A DNA stretch of 56,345 nt, from NCBI GenBank assembly GCA_021201335.1, contig JAJQFD010000008.1:1-56345 (forward strand). Direction: 5' to 3'. The translations under genes and the position numbers were made by a program. Position 1 is the stretch's first letter. Each line of letters starts with the position of its first letter. This stretch comes from Bacteroides sp. (GTDB lineage: Bacteria; Bacteroidota; Bacteroidia; Bacteroidales; Bacteroidaceae). Of the stretch, positions 46,918 to 55,655 are shown piece by piece. The notes under the pieces were generated by a model that was given only the letters and a program-made list of their open reading frames with translations, was not told the DNA's origin and searched no databases.

Positions 46918-47612
46918 TTATCGCTGATAAGTTGACGGATTTCTTCTAAAGTTGGTTTTTCCAGCGCATATAAAATCTGTCCGGGAGAGGAACTTAATAA
47001 AACCACTTGTTTGCCTATATGTACGGCCTCTTCTATGTTATGGGTAATAAACAAAGTAGACACCGGATTCTTTTGCCAAACATCCAGGAATAATTTCCTG
47101 CTTCGGTCCGCTGTAAGTGCATCAAGTGCTGAAAAAGGTTCATCCATTAAGAGTAAATCTGGCTTTTGGATGAAAGAACGGGCCAGTGCAACTCTTTGTT
47201 GCTGTCCGCCACTGAGCTCATGTGGATAACGCTGGAGAAGATTATCCAGACTAAGTGCAGAGATAATTTCCCAGGTATTTCTTTCATTCTGGTGATCCTT
47301 TCTCAACTTTTCGGGCAGAAAAATATTATCTTTTACGCGCTTCCAAGGGAGAAGGCCGTAATGTTGAGGTACCAGACCAATTGACTGTCGGATAGGCTGA
47401 GGTTTTTCACCGTTGATTAGTACTTTACCTGTATAGTAATTGATAATTCCAGCTAATACATATAATAGTGTTGATTTTCCGCTACCTGAAGGTCCGATGA
47501 CAGAATATATGTCACCTTCATTCATTTGTAGCGAAACATTGTGTAATGCTTCTGTTGTTCCATTTTTACCTGAATAAGTTACACTCAGGTTATTTATTTC
47601 TACTACACTCAC
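46908..47612 (-). CDS. ABC transporter ATP-binding protein (SsuB/TauB-like)
   Basis: 234 residues. Walker A GPSGSGKST (about 40-48), Q-loop LVPQHYGLLPWK, signature LSGGQQQR, Walker B LLLMDEPFSALD and the switch His (FITHNIEEAV). It powers the permease encoded directly downstream. The start is GTG at 47612, 2 bp after the stop of the binding-protein gene. Confidence 0.93.
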   Translation of the reverse strand: MSVVEINNLSVTYSGKNGTTEALHNVSLQMNEGDIYSVIGPSGSGKSTLLYVLAGIINYYTGKVLINGEKPQPIRQSIGLVPQHYGLLPWKRVKDNIFLPEKLRKDHQNERNTWEIISALSLDNLLQRYPHELSGGQQQRVALARSFIQKPDLLLMDEPFSALDALTADRSRKLFLDVWQKNPVSTLFITHNIEEAVHIGKQVVLLSSSPGQILYALEKPTLEEIRQLISDKWI

Positions 47613-47614
47613 TG

Positions 47615-48574
47615 TTATTTGCTCAACATTACTCCGGGAATAGTATCTACTAAATTTTCTCCCTGATAATCCTCTGGTATCAGTTTTTTGTTTCTCAGCC
47701 AGTTGAGTGTATATGTAATATCTTCAGTGGAAGGTAAAGAAGCCGGCTGATATTCCGGAAGACTTACTTTTCCTGTCATAGCTTCAGGTACTCCTGCGTC
47801 TTCTGTTAGTATGTGTCCCCATTCACTTTGGGGTGTTTCCCGGATATATTCTACTGCATAGTTGTAACCAATTACCAGTACTTCAATTTCCTTTCTTTTT
47901 TCTTTCAATGCTTTTTCAGAAAAGATGGTTCCAGTGACTGAAATACCCAGATCCTGAGTAGTGATTATTGAATGGTGTCCGTTTTGTACAGCAATGGTTG
48001 CAAATGGATCAGGAAATAAAGAAGCATCTATTTGTCCGCTTTGAAGCATCTCCAGGCGTAATGGTATCTTATTGATTTCCGGTTTATTGATTCCATTAGG
48101 GGAAATACCAGCTTTTATTAATATCTGATCCATACCATACTCAATAACGGTGTTACGGGATACAGCAATATTTTTTCCTTTTAGTTCTTCTGGTTTTCGG
48201 ATATTCCTGTCTTTTCCGGTAATCAGGTGAAAATAACCGTCGTTTTTCATAATGATTGATAACGGGATACCATTAGCTCGTTGTAAAGCAGCTCCTGTAT
48301 AATCTATTACCGTGCCATCCACATTACCCGATTGGAAGGCAGCATCACGATCATTAGCAGAGAAAAACTTAACAATGCTTACTTCCAGACCCAGAGAATC
48401 ATATATTCCCATTTTTTCGGCAACAATAAAAGGCAGATAATCCATGGATGACATCGCACCCAGTTTCAGAGGTTTAAGATTAGTGTATTTAATGATTGCC
48501 TGCTTTTTCGTAGTTTGTTGGCAAGCTGATAAAAGAATAATGACGAAGCAAAATAAGGAAATAACCTTTTTCAT
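47615..48574 (-). CDS. ABC transporter substrate-binding lipoprotein (SsuA/THI5-like)
   Basis: 319 residues. The lipoprotein signal ends VIILLSAC. The body is a periplasmic binding fold of the NMT1/SsuA group: LKLGAMSSMDYLPFIVAEKMG, FQSGNVDGTVIDYTGAAL, LKGKNIAVSRNTVIEYG and LQSGQIDASLFPDP. Related proteins bind sulfonates, nitrate, aromatic sulfonates or thiamine precursors; the ligand cannot be told here, and no TPP riboswitch or sulfonatase is nearby. First gene of the four-gene import operon. Confidence 0.88.
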   Translation of the reverse strand: MKKVISLFCFVIILLSACQQTTKKQAIIKYTNLKPLKLGAMSSMDYLPFIVAEKMGIYDSLGLEVSIVKFFSANDRDAAFQSGNVDGTVIDYTGAALQRANGIPLSIIMKNDGYFHLITGKDRNIRKPEELKGKNIAVSRNTVIEYGMDQILIKAGISPNGINKPEINKIPLRLEMLQSGQIDASLFPDPFATIAVQNGHHSIITTQDLGISVTGTIFSEKALKEKRKEIEVLVIGYNYAVEYIRETPQSEWGHILTEDAGVPEAMTGKVSLPEYQPASLPSTEDITYTLNWLRNKKLIPEDYQGENLVDTIPGVMLSK

Positions 48575-48587
48575 ATTGTAAATATGA

Positions 48588-48614
48588 AAGGCAACCTTCG
48601 CATAAGGTTGCCTT
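48588..48614 (-). terminator. Terminator of pgk
   Basis: A perfect 11-bp stem (AAGGCAACCTT at 48588-48598, AAGGTTGCCTT at 48604-48614) with a 5-nt loop, lying between the pgk stop and the importer operon, with a T-rich stretch following on the minus strand. Confidence 0.75.
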
Positions 48615-48640
48615 CATCTATATAATGATTAAATAACTAA

Positions 48641-49900
48641 TTATTCTTCGATTGCTGCAATACCCGGAAGTTTCTTTCCTTCAATCGCTTCCAGTAATGC
48701 ACCACCACCGGTAGATACATAAGAAACGCCATCGGCCAGACCAAACTTGTTGACACAAGCTACAGAGTCACCACCCCCTACAAGCGAGAATGCTCCTTTT
48801 TTGGTAGCTTCAACAATGGCTTCACCTACAGCCAGTGATCCGTGAGCAAAGTTATCAAACTCAAATACGCCAGTAGGACCATTCCAAAGAATTGTTTTGG
48901 ATTCTTTAATGACATCAGCAAAAATCTTTTCAGATTCCGGACCAATGTCCAAACCTTCCCATCCATCGGGTATCTGATCCACAGGAACAAACTTCGATTT
49001 CGCGTCGTTAGAGAAGCTGTCTGCTATTTTAGCATCCACTGCTAATACCAGATTAACGCCTTTTTCTTTGGCTTTATTCATCAAGTCAATGGCTAAATCT
49101 AACTTGTCTGCTTCACAAATAGAAAGGCCGATGTTTCCACCCATGGCTTTGGTGAAAGTATAGGTCATACCGCCGGCAATAATCAGATTATCCACTTTGC
49201 CAAGCAGGTTTTGAATAATATCTATTTTAGAAGAAACTTTGGAACCACCCATGATTGCTGTAAAAGGACGCTGGATATCATTCAATATTTTATCCACTGC
49301 TTTTACCTCTTTTTCCATGAGGTAACCAAACATTTTGTTGTCTTTATCGAAGTATTGAGCAATTAATGCAGTAGAAGCATGCGCACGGTGAGCAGTACCA
49401 AACGCATCATTTACATAACAATCTGCATAAGAAGCCAGCTTTTTGGTGAATTCTTTCTGACTTTCCTTAATTGCTTTTTTTGCAGCCGCTTTTTCTTCCT
49501 CCGTAGCATCTTCAGCAAGACCTCTCGGTTTGCCTTCTTCCTCTGCATAAAAACGAAGGTTTTCCAGCAATAAAGCTTCTCCTGGTTGTAAGGCAGCCGC
49601 TTTAACGGCAGCTTCTTCGCTTACGCAATCGTTTACAAATTGCACATCAACACCCATCAATTCCGATACATGACCTAAAATATGTTTTAAAGAGAATTTG
49701 TCAGTAACTCCTTTGGGACGTCCCAGATGCGAACCGATAATTACACTACCACCGTCGTTGAGAATTTTCTTCAAAGTAGGAAGAGCAGCGCGAATACGCG
49801 TATCATCTGTGATGTTGAAATTTTCGTCCAAAGGCACATTGAAGTCAACTCTGACGAAGGCCTTTTTACCAGCAAAATTGTAATTGTCAATTGTCTGCAT
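48641..49900 (-). CDS. pgk: Phosphoglycerate kinase
   Basis: 419 residues, full length. The N-terminal substrate motif is [12 protein letters not shown], with GSHLGRPKG; the hinge and nucleotide domain contain [21 protein letters not shown] and the C-terminal [13 protein letters not shown] and [13 protein letters not shown]. It makes ATP from 1,3-bisphosphoglycerate in glycolysis. Own promoter element at 49952 and terminator at 48588. Confidence 0.97.
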   Translation of the reverse strand: MQTIDNYNFAGKKAFVRVDFNVPLDENFNITDDTRIRAALPTLKKILNDGGSVIIGSHLGRPKGVTDKFSLKHILGHVSELMGVDVQFVNDCVSEEAAVKAAALQPGEALLLENLRFYAEEEGKPRGLAEDATEEEKAAAKKAIKESQKEFTKKLASYADCYVNDAFGTAHRAHASTALIAQYFDKDNKMFGYLMEKEVKAVDKILNDIQRPFTAIMGGSKVSSKIDIIQNLLGKVDNLIIAGGMTYTFTKAMGGNIGLSICEADKLDLAIDLMNKAKEKGVNLVLAVDAKIADSFSNDAKSKFVPVDQIPDGWEGLDIGPESEKIFADVIKESKTILWNGPTGVFEFDNFAHGSLAVGEAIVEATKKGAFSLVGGGDSVACVNKFGLADGVSYVSTGGGALLEAIEGKKLPGIAAIEE

Positions 49901-49951
49901 AATACTCTATTGTTTATTTAAAGTTGTAAATTAATTCTGTTTGAGAGACCG

Positions 49952-49959
49952 CAAAGTTA
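49952..49959 (-). promoter_or_regulatory. -7 element of pgk
   Basis: TAACTTTG on the minus strand, exact TAnnTTTG, 52 nt upstream of the pgk start. Confidence 0.55.
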
Positions 49960-49979
49960 CTATTATTTTCGGTTATCTG

Positions 49980-50666
49980 CTATGATTTTATTATTTTCTT
50001 CCTAGCTTTTGGAGTCTCTGTAGTGACTTTATAAGTATCACAGTAATATTTACACATCAATTGCAATCCGCACTTGTCACATTTCGGGTTTCTGGCAATG
50101 CAAACATAGCGTCCGTGAAGAATTAACCAATGGTGGGCTTTGGAAAGAAGTTTCTCCGGAATATATTTAACCAGTTCTTTTTCAGTAGCTAGCGGAGTCT
50201 TGGAATTAGTGGTTAATCCTATCCTGTTGGATACACGAAATACGTGAGTATCTACAGCCATTGCGGCTTTATTAAACACCACGGATTGAACCACATTCGC
50301 TGTTTTACGTCCCACGCCGGGTAGTTTGATGAGTTCTTCTAGTGTGTCGGGTACCTGACCATCGAAATCCTTCATCAGCATTTGGGCCATTCCTACCAGA
50401 TGTTTAGATTTATTATTAGGATAAGAAACGCTCTTGATGTATTCATAAATTACTTCCGGAGTGGTAGCTGCCATCGTATCGGGGGTGGGGAAGTCTTCGA
50501 ATATTTTAGGGGTAATCATGTTGATCCTTTTATCTGTACATTGGGCAGAAAGGATCACGGCTATCAGTAGTTGATAAGCATTATCATAATGAAGCTCCGT
50601 TTCGGCAACAGGCATATTCACTTCAAACCATTCAATTACTTTTTTATATCGTTCTTTCTTAGTCAT
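49980..50666 (-). CDS. nth: Endonuclease III
   Basis: 228 residues. The helix-hairpin-helix LIKLPGVGRKTANVV carries the catalytic Lys, the catalytic Asp is in AVDTHVFRVSNRIG, and the [4Fe-4S] ligands are C-x6-C-x2-C-x5-C (CIARNPKCDKCGLQLMC). It removes oxidised pyrimidines and cuts the strand in base-excision repair. Own promoter element at 50699-50706. Confidence 0.95.
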   Translation of the reverse strand: MTKKERYKKVIEWFEVNMPVAETELHYDNAYQLLIAVILSAQCTDKRINMITPKIFEDFPTPDTMAATTPEVIYEYIKSVSYPNNKSKHLVGMAQMLMKDFDGQVPDTLEELIKLPGVGRKTANVVQSVVFNKAAMAVDTHVFRVSNRIGLTTNSKTPLATEKELVKYIPEKLLSKAHHWLILHGRYVCIARNPKCDKCGLQLMCKYYCDTYKVTTETPKARKKIIKS

Positions 50667-50698
50667 AATTAGTTAGGTCTTTTAATGAGTCTAAGATG

Positions 50699-50706
50699 CA
50701 AAGGTA
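50699..50706 (-). promoter_or_regulatory. -7 element of nth
   Basis: TACCTTTG on the minus strand, exact TAnnTTTG, 33 nt upstream of the nth start at 50666 and overlapping the end region of the TonB-like gene. Confidence 0.5.
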
Positions 50707-50709
50707 ATA

Positions 50710-51282
50710 CTATTCGGTGGTTGTGGGATATTTGAAAGAGATAGGTATAATATATTTAACTCTTTTTGTTTCACCGTCTTTTGTACCTGGTTTCCATCGC
50801 GGCATGAGTTGGATGACTCTCAATGCCTCTTTGTCAAAATTGGGACCAAGAGACCGTAGAATAACTGGATTTGAGATGCTCCCATCTTTTTCAACAATGA
50901 TACGAACAATTACTCTGCCTTGTACACATACTCCATGCTGCTGTGGATAAAGCAGGTTTTTTCTCATGAAATCGTGCAAAGAATCGATTCCTCCGGGAAA
51001 CTCGGGCATTCGATCAACAATATCATAGATCAAGGAATCCTCGGGAATTACCATTACTTCGTAGCATAACACTTCAATTTCTTCTGGTTTCACTAAAGAA
51101 GCATTTACCGTATCTTTTTTTGCTTCTATCTTCTTCGGATTATTTTGAGAAAAAGAAGGTGAACTGAGCAGTAATAAAGTTGTTCCCACAGCTATCTTAT
51201 ATTGATTAATATATGGATGATTAAAGCGGTTGGATAATATTAACAGCAGTTTATAAAGGTTTTGATAAGCAATTCTTTTCAT
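50710..51282 (-). CDS. TonB C-terminal domain protein with conserved N-terminal leader-like region (copy 1)
   Basis: 190 residues. Residues 1-37 form a long N-terminal region before a hydrophobic segment (VGTTLLLLSSPSFSQ), aligning without gaps to the first 37 residues of the paralogue at 52438-52995 (19 identities, including LYK, SN, INQ and VG-T-LL). The C-terminal 95 residues are a TonB C-terminal domain (RMPEFPGGIDSLHDFM, GRVIVRIIVEKDGSISNPVI, MPRWKPG). There is no Pro-rich spacer, so it is not a classical TonB. I chose the ATG at 51282, which overlaps the radical SAM stop (ATGA), over an upstream in-frame start. Confidence 0.82.
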   Translation of the reverse strand: MKRIAYQNLYKLLLILSNRFNHPYINQYKIAVGTTLLLLSSPSFSQNNPKKIEAKKDTVNASLVKPEEIEVLCYEVMVIPEDSLIYDIVDRMPEFPGGIDSLHDFMRKNLLYPQQHGVCVQGRVIVRIIVEKDGSISNPVILRSLGPNFDKEALRVIQLMPRWKPGTKDGETKRVKYIIPISFKYPTTTE

Positions 51283-52305
51283 ACAAAAGGTGTGCTTTTT
51301 AGTTCGTGAATAATTGGATCTTCGTGTTTTAAAGACAAGCCCATTTGCTCGGAGGCAGCCCGGCATCCACCTTTACACTTTAGAAGTCGGGTGCATGATT
51401 GGCAAAAAGATAGTTGAAGATCGCTCCATTCTTCTACATAAGAGGAAGCGATAATTTCACCTAAAGATTGCTTATATATATTCCCGGCATAAACGGGTGA
51501 ATGATTGCAGAGGCGTAAATTGCCTTCCAAATCGAAAGTGAGAGGACGGCGATAAACATCATCCGAACAGGAACCAAAACGAACGAAAGAATAATCGTCC
51601 GGGTTGAGCACACAGTGGGGAGTACATACACCGGATAATACTCTCATCCCTGTTTCTTCCGCAAAATGATTGAGAACGGTGAGTGCTTGTCTTAATTGGC
51701 TGCTATCCGGAGATAATTTATTCGGATGGTTTAATCCTTCTCCTCCTAGGTTATAACGATTGATCATCACACTTTGAATACCCATTTTATAGAAAAATTG
51801 AACTGTTTCTTCTATATATTTATGGTTTAATCGGGTAACTACCACGACAGGAGTGACTGGTATATCATTGGATAACATACTCCTCATATTTTCTACTGCT
51901 ATCTCCCACGATCCGGGTTTTCGGGTTATTTCATCATGGATTTCCGGACGGGAAGAAAAGATAGAAAATTCCATTCTGTTGATCTGCAACCGGGTGAGTT
52001 GTGTATAGGTCTCTTTTGGACCGTTGCCATTGGTAATAATGGTAACTCTTTTTTTTATTCAGTTTAGCATGTAGCACCAGTTCAATGAATCGTTCGCTCA
52101 TTGTAGGTTCTCCACCGGTAAAAGTAAAATGCTCTACTGTAGTTGTTGTCATCAGGTGTTGAAGCAACCGAAAGGCTTGATGGTAAGAGTTTTGATATCG
52201 CACAGGTTTCCCTTCCTGCTTCCACCAGTTGTAGCAATGTCTACATTGTAAGTTACATTCAGACGTTAGTTCAATAATAGCATGGTTAAGATATTCTACC
52301 GTCAT
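51279..52305 (-). CDS. Radical SAM/SPASM enzyme, frame interrupted
   Basis: The 4Fe-4S/SAM motif C-x3-C-x2-C is at residues 17-24 (TSECNLQCRHC), followed by FTFTGGEPTMSE. The frame is lost at eight T on the plus strand (52049-52056). With seven it reads NKKRVTIITNGNGPKETYTQL into the frame that ends at 51279, about 342 residues. The C-terminal SPASM part has CTPHC, GSC, a Cys in LRLCNHSP and CQSCTRLLKCKGGC for auxiliary clusters. Such enzymes mature peptides or proteins. It sits between two TonB-domain paralogues; the rSAM/lipoprotein systems of Bacteroidales (TIGR04133/TIGR04134, recalled) are the nearest known type. Confidence 0.85.
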
Positions 52306-52390
52306 AATTGGGGAGCTCTAAACAAAATGGGAAGAAATATATAAACTACACGAAATATCTGTGTTATCATAATTGATGGATTGAATTAAT

Positions 52391-52421
52391 CAAATTTAAG
52401 GATAAAATGAAGGTAAAACAA
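52391..52421 (-). promoter_or_regulatory. Promoter of the radical SAM gene
   Basis: -33 TTG (52419-52421) and -7 TAAATTTG (52391-52398) with a 20-nt spacer on the minus strand, 86 nt upstream of the start at 52305. It would drive the enzyme and the coupled copy-1 gene. Confidence 0.65.
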
Positions 52422-52437
52422 TTATTTTGCTTGCTAT

Positions 52438-52995
52438 TTATCCTCTCGTATCCGGGGTTTCCGGTAATTGGGGGTTCTGAGATTTGAAAACAACCGGAAC
52501 TGTATATTTAACTTTTACCGGAATACCTTTCATCATTCCGGGTTTCCATTTCGGCATTTTGGATATGAGGGATAAGGCGATTGAATCAGCTTCCGGGTGT
52601 AAGGAGCGTATAATAGTGGGCTTTATGGCATCTCCAGTATGATCAATTATAAATTGTACAACTACTCTTCCTTCATAGTTCTTATTTGTAGAACATGAGA
52701 TGTTTTTTCTTAAAAAGTTAATTAAAGCATTCTGTCCGCCCGGATATTCTGGCATGGTTTCTACGATTACATAGCATAAAATATCATCATTCAACTCTGA
52801 TGGAGTATATTTTATTTCTTCTATATCAATGGGTGGAGTATCACTTGAATTGCTTTCCTTCGTACCGCAAGCAGCATTTGTAACAAGCAGCGTACTGCCC
52901 ACCATCCATTTAAACTGGTTAATCTTTCTGCATTCCCATTTATTGGATACAGAAAGAAGAAACTTGTAGAGTATGCGGTATATCTGTACTTTCAC
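52438..52995 (-). CDS. TonB C-terminal domain lipoprotein with conserved leader-like region (copy 2)
   Basis: 185 residues. An N-terminal region (YRILYKFLLSVSNKW, then INQFKWMVGSTLL) precedes a Cys in NAAC-GTKES near residue 43, a possible lipobox. Then DDILCYVIVETMPEYPGG and a TonB C-terminal domain (GRVVVQFIIDHTGDAIKPTI, MPKWKPG). It parallels copy 1 over its whole length, including a shared LCY before the domain. The N-terminal stretch is much longer than a normal signal-peptide n-region. Own -7 element at 53016. Confidence 0.82.
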   Translation of the reverse strand: MKVQIYRILYKFLLSVSNKWECRKINQFKWMVGSTLLVTNAACGTKESNSSDTPPIDIEEIKYTPSELNDDILCYVIVETMPEYPGGQNALINFLRKNISCSTNKNYEGRVVVQFIIDHTGDAIKPTIIRSLHPEADSIALSLISKMPKWKPGMMKGIPVKVKYTVPVVFKSQNPQLPETPDTRG

Positions 52996-53015
52996 AAGTA
53001 AATGGATTTATTATC

Positions 53016-53023
53016 CAAATGTA
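53016..53023 (-). promoter_or_regulatory. -7 element of the copy-2 TonB-domain gene
   Basis: TACATTTG on the minus strand, exact TAnnTTTG, 21 nt upstream of the start at 52995. Confidence 0.5.
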
Positions 53024-53069
53024 GTAAAAATATGGGATAGGATTAAAGGAGCATCCAAAAATAATCATC

Positions 53070-54266
53070 CTATCTTAATTTATTTTTGTGAAAATGTGGA
53101 GTAACTTTCACTTTGAAATAGATGGCTGATATAACCGTAAGGCAAGCACCCAATAAATAGGTCATATCAAATGAAATATATTGGGCTATATATCCACCCA
53201 CTGTTAATCCGATCCCGATACCTACATCCCATGATGTTAAGTACGTAGAGGTAGCAGTTCCTCTCTTATTATGGGGTGCCATGTTTACAAATAAGGAGTT
53301 AAATGCCGGAAACATAGTGCCAAATCCTACGCCCAGAAGCAGGGGAATGACAAAGAACAGAATGGTAGTGATTTCAGCATCTATCTGCATAAGCTTACCA
53401 CAAGCTGCTAACAGAAAGAAGCAGGTGCAAACTAAATAGAAACCCAGCGAAATGATTTCGGTAATGCGTCCTTTATCTACCTGTCTACCTGAAAAAAGAC
53501 GGGAAACTGCCATACCAATTGCCATAAAAGTAAAAAATAAGCCAGTATTTACGGTAATCCCAATTTCTTTGGCATAAATGGCTACGTAAGTGGTGGTCAT
53601 TCCATATGGGATGGATAATAGCAAAAGCGATATACCTGCCGGAATGCCTTTCATCAGGATAAAACGATCTAATGAAATAGGTTCCCGCTGAACGGGTTCC
53701 CGGGGAGGCGTTTTAACCAGACAAGCCATCATAAAGCCCAGCACCCCGGAAATAAAAGCACAAAGAAAGATTGTTTCAAAGGGCAAAATATCATGCAGGA
53801 AAAGTCCTACCATCGGGCCAAAGCTCATAGCCATATTATTCATTAATCCGTAATATCCAATGGCTTCTCCCCGCCGTGAAGAGGGGGTAATATCAATCAC
53901 AATGGTATTTCCGGCTACAGTTACCATACCAAACGCTAAGCCATGTACTACCCGTAGCATAATAAACAGCGAGAGTATACCTGCAAGCATATATCCTGCA
54001 AAAATCGCCGTGAATATAAAATAAGCTATCAGGTAAAGTGGCTTTCTTGAAAGGGTATCGAGCAAATAACCTGAAAAAGGACGAATGCATAAAGCTGCTA
54101 CCGTATACGAAGACAGAATAAGTCCTACAGCAGCATTTCCGGTATGAAAGACTTCTGTAAGATAGAACGGTAGTATGGGTAGTATCAGATAGAAGGCAAA
54201 GAACAGAAGAAAGTTTGCCGCCAGGATAAAACAATATCCCGGGGTGACCAGTTTATCTTTTGCCAT
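53070..54266 (-). CDS. MFS transporter
   Basis: 398 residues with 12 TM helices. The motif-A-like loop is FSGYLLDTLSRKPLYL (between helices 2 and 3) and RLFSGRQVDKGR repeats it in the second half; GEAIGYYGLMNNMA and GTATSTYLTSWDVGIGIG are typical of drug-resistance-like MFS exporters. Substrate unknown. The pheS / MFS / nth / pgk order is one I recognise from Bacteroides; the radical SAM set is inserted between MFS and nth. Confidence 0.88.
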   Translation of the reverse strand: MAKDKLVTPGYCFILAANFLLFFAFYLILPILPFYLTEVFHTGNAAVGLILSSYTVAALCIRPFSGYLLDTLSRKPLYLIAYFIFTAIFAGYMLAGILSLFIMLRVVHGLAFGMVTVAGNTIVIDITPSSRRGEAIGYYGLMNNMAMSFGPMVGLFLHDILPFETIFLCAFISGVLGFMMACLVKTPPREPVQREPISLDRFILMKGIPAGISLLLLSIPYGMTTTYVAIYAKEIGITVNTGLFFTFMAIGMAVSRLFSGRQVDKGRITEIISLGFYLVCTCFFLLAACGKLMQIDAEITTILFFVIPLLLGVGFGTMFPAFNSLFVNMAPHNKRGTATSTYLTSWDVGIGIGLTVGGYIAQYISFDMTYLLGACLTVISAIYFKVKVTPHFHKNKLR

Positions 54267-54289
54267 AACTTCAGAAAATTAAGAATTAA

Positions 54290-54331
54290 GAATTTTGAAT
54301 TAATTCGCTGACTCCGATCAATTCAAAATTC
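54290..54331 (-). terminator. Hairpin between pheS and the MFS gene
   Basis: A perfect 12-bp inverted repeat (GAATTTTGAATT at 54290-54301, AATTCAAAATTC at 54320-54331) with an 18-nt loop. It lies just after the pheS stop. It is AT-only in most of the stem, so a weak terminator or recombinogenic repeat is possible. Confidence 0.45.
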
Positions 54332-54345
54332 ATAATTTAATTAGT

Positions 54346-55365
54346 TTAATGGGCTGCTTCAAATTCTTTTAAGAAGCGGATATCGTTTTCAGAGAAGAGA
54401 CGTAAGTCTTTGACCTGGTATTTCAGGTTGGTGATACGTTCTACACCCATACCGAGAGCATATCCTGTATAAACTTTACTGTCGATACCGGAAGCCTCCA
54501 GCACATTGGGGTCTACCATGCCACACCCCAGGATTTCTACCCAGCCTGTATATTTACAGAAAGGGCATCCTTTTCCGCCGCATATATTGCAACTGATATC
54601 CATTTCGGCACTTGGCTCGGTAAATGGGAAGTAAGATGGACGCAGACGAATCTTGGTTTCGCTGCCAAACATTTCTTTGGCAAAAAGTAAAAGTACCTGC
54701 TTCAGATCCGTAAAAGATACATCTCTGTCAATGTACAACGCTTCGATCTGGTGGAAAAAGCAATGAGCACGGTAGCTGATGGCTTCATTCCGATAAACAC
54801 GTCCCGGGCAGATAATGCGAATGGGAGGTTGCATTTTTTCCATTACACGCACCTGTACGGAAGAAGTATGAGTGCGTAATACAATATCCGGATGTGCTTC
54901 AATAAAAAACGTATCCTGCATATCGCGTGCCGGATGATCTTCGGCAAAGTTCAGGGCAGAAAACACATGCCAGTCGTCTTCAATTTCGGGACCTTCTGCA
55001 ATGCTGAATCCCAATCGGTTAAAGATGTCGATAGCTTCGTTTCGCACCAGTGTGATTGGATGACGGGTACCCAGTTTTACCGGATATGCCGTGCGGGTTA
55101 AATCCAAATCATCGTTTCCGTTGTCATTATTAACAAACTGTTCTTTTAAAGCATTGATTTTATCCTGTGCTTTTGTTTTGAGTTCGTTTAATTTCATGCC
55201 TACTTCCTTTTTCAATTCAGGGGCAACATTACGGAAATCTGTCATCAGTTCATTGATGGCTCCTTTTTTACTAAGGTATTTAATGCGGAGAGCTTCGAGT
55301 TCTTCGGCACTGGAGGCTTTAAGTGCTTCCACTTCTTCAAGAAGTTGCTTAATCTTAGCTATCAT
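54346..55365 (-). CDS. pheS: Phenylalanyl-tRNA synthetase alpha subunit
   Basis: 339 residues. The N-terminal coiled coil (1-85) recognises tRNA. The catalytic core has HPITLVRNEAIDIF, DTFFIEAHPDIVLRTHTSSVQ, the class II motif 2 RVYRNEAISYRAHCFFHQIE, YFPFTEPSAEMDI, the four-Cys insert CNICGGKGCPFC and motif 3 GMGVERI. It forms the alpha2-beta2 enzyme with PheT, which is not in the window. Own promoter element at 55406. Confidence 0.97.
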   Translation of the reverse strand: MIAKIKQLLEEVEALKASSAEELEALRIKYLSKKGAINELMTDFRNVAPELKKEVGMKLNELKTKAQDKINALKEQFVNNDNGNDDLDLTRTAYPVKLGTRHPITLVRNEAIDIFNRLGFSIAEGPEIEDDWHVFSALNFAEDHPARDMQDTFFIEAHPDIVLRTHTSSVQVRVMEKMQPPIRIICPGRVYRNEAISYRAHCFFHQIEALYIDRDVSFTDLKQVLLLFAKEMFGSETKIRLRPSYFPFTEPSAEMDISCNICGGKGCPFCKYTGWVEILGCGMVDPNVLEASGIDSKVYTGYALGMGVERITNLKYQVKDLRLFSENDIRFLKEFEAAH

Positions 55366-55405
55366 ATCTTTACGTTATATTAATCACATTTTTGTAAAAG
55401 TGATG

Positions 55406-55413
55406 CAAAGATA
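55406..55413 (-). promoter_or_regulatory. -7 element of pheS
   Basis: TATCTTTG on the minus strand, exact TAnnTTTG, 41 nt upstream of the start at 55365. Confidence 0.55.
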
Positions 55414-55655
55414 GTAGTTATTGTTGAATTCTCATGTTAATAATTGATAGAAACTTTTCAGGATTCTACTTCTTGTCAATTGTGTAGTTGCTTTATTTTT
55501 AGTTTAAATTCAAGCATTTTGTTGGTAAATTAGGGATTTTCGTAACACGCTCTTTTTTAAATATTGCTCAATGAGCGGTTAAAAAGGCTCAAAAAGCTCC
55601 TTTTAGGGCTTTATTCCTATCTCAAATACGAAGTAAAAAGACATATTCCGGGGAA

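Noticed and set aside
49979..49991. 13-nt identity to the start of CRISPR spacer 2 (GCTATGATTTTAT), a possible self-target
   Set aside because: The match stops after 13 nt of a 30-nt spacer and lies in AT-rich sequence at the nth stop; chance is sufficient.
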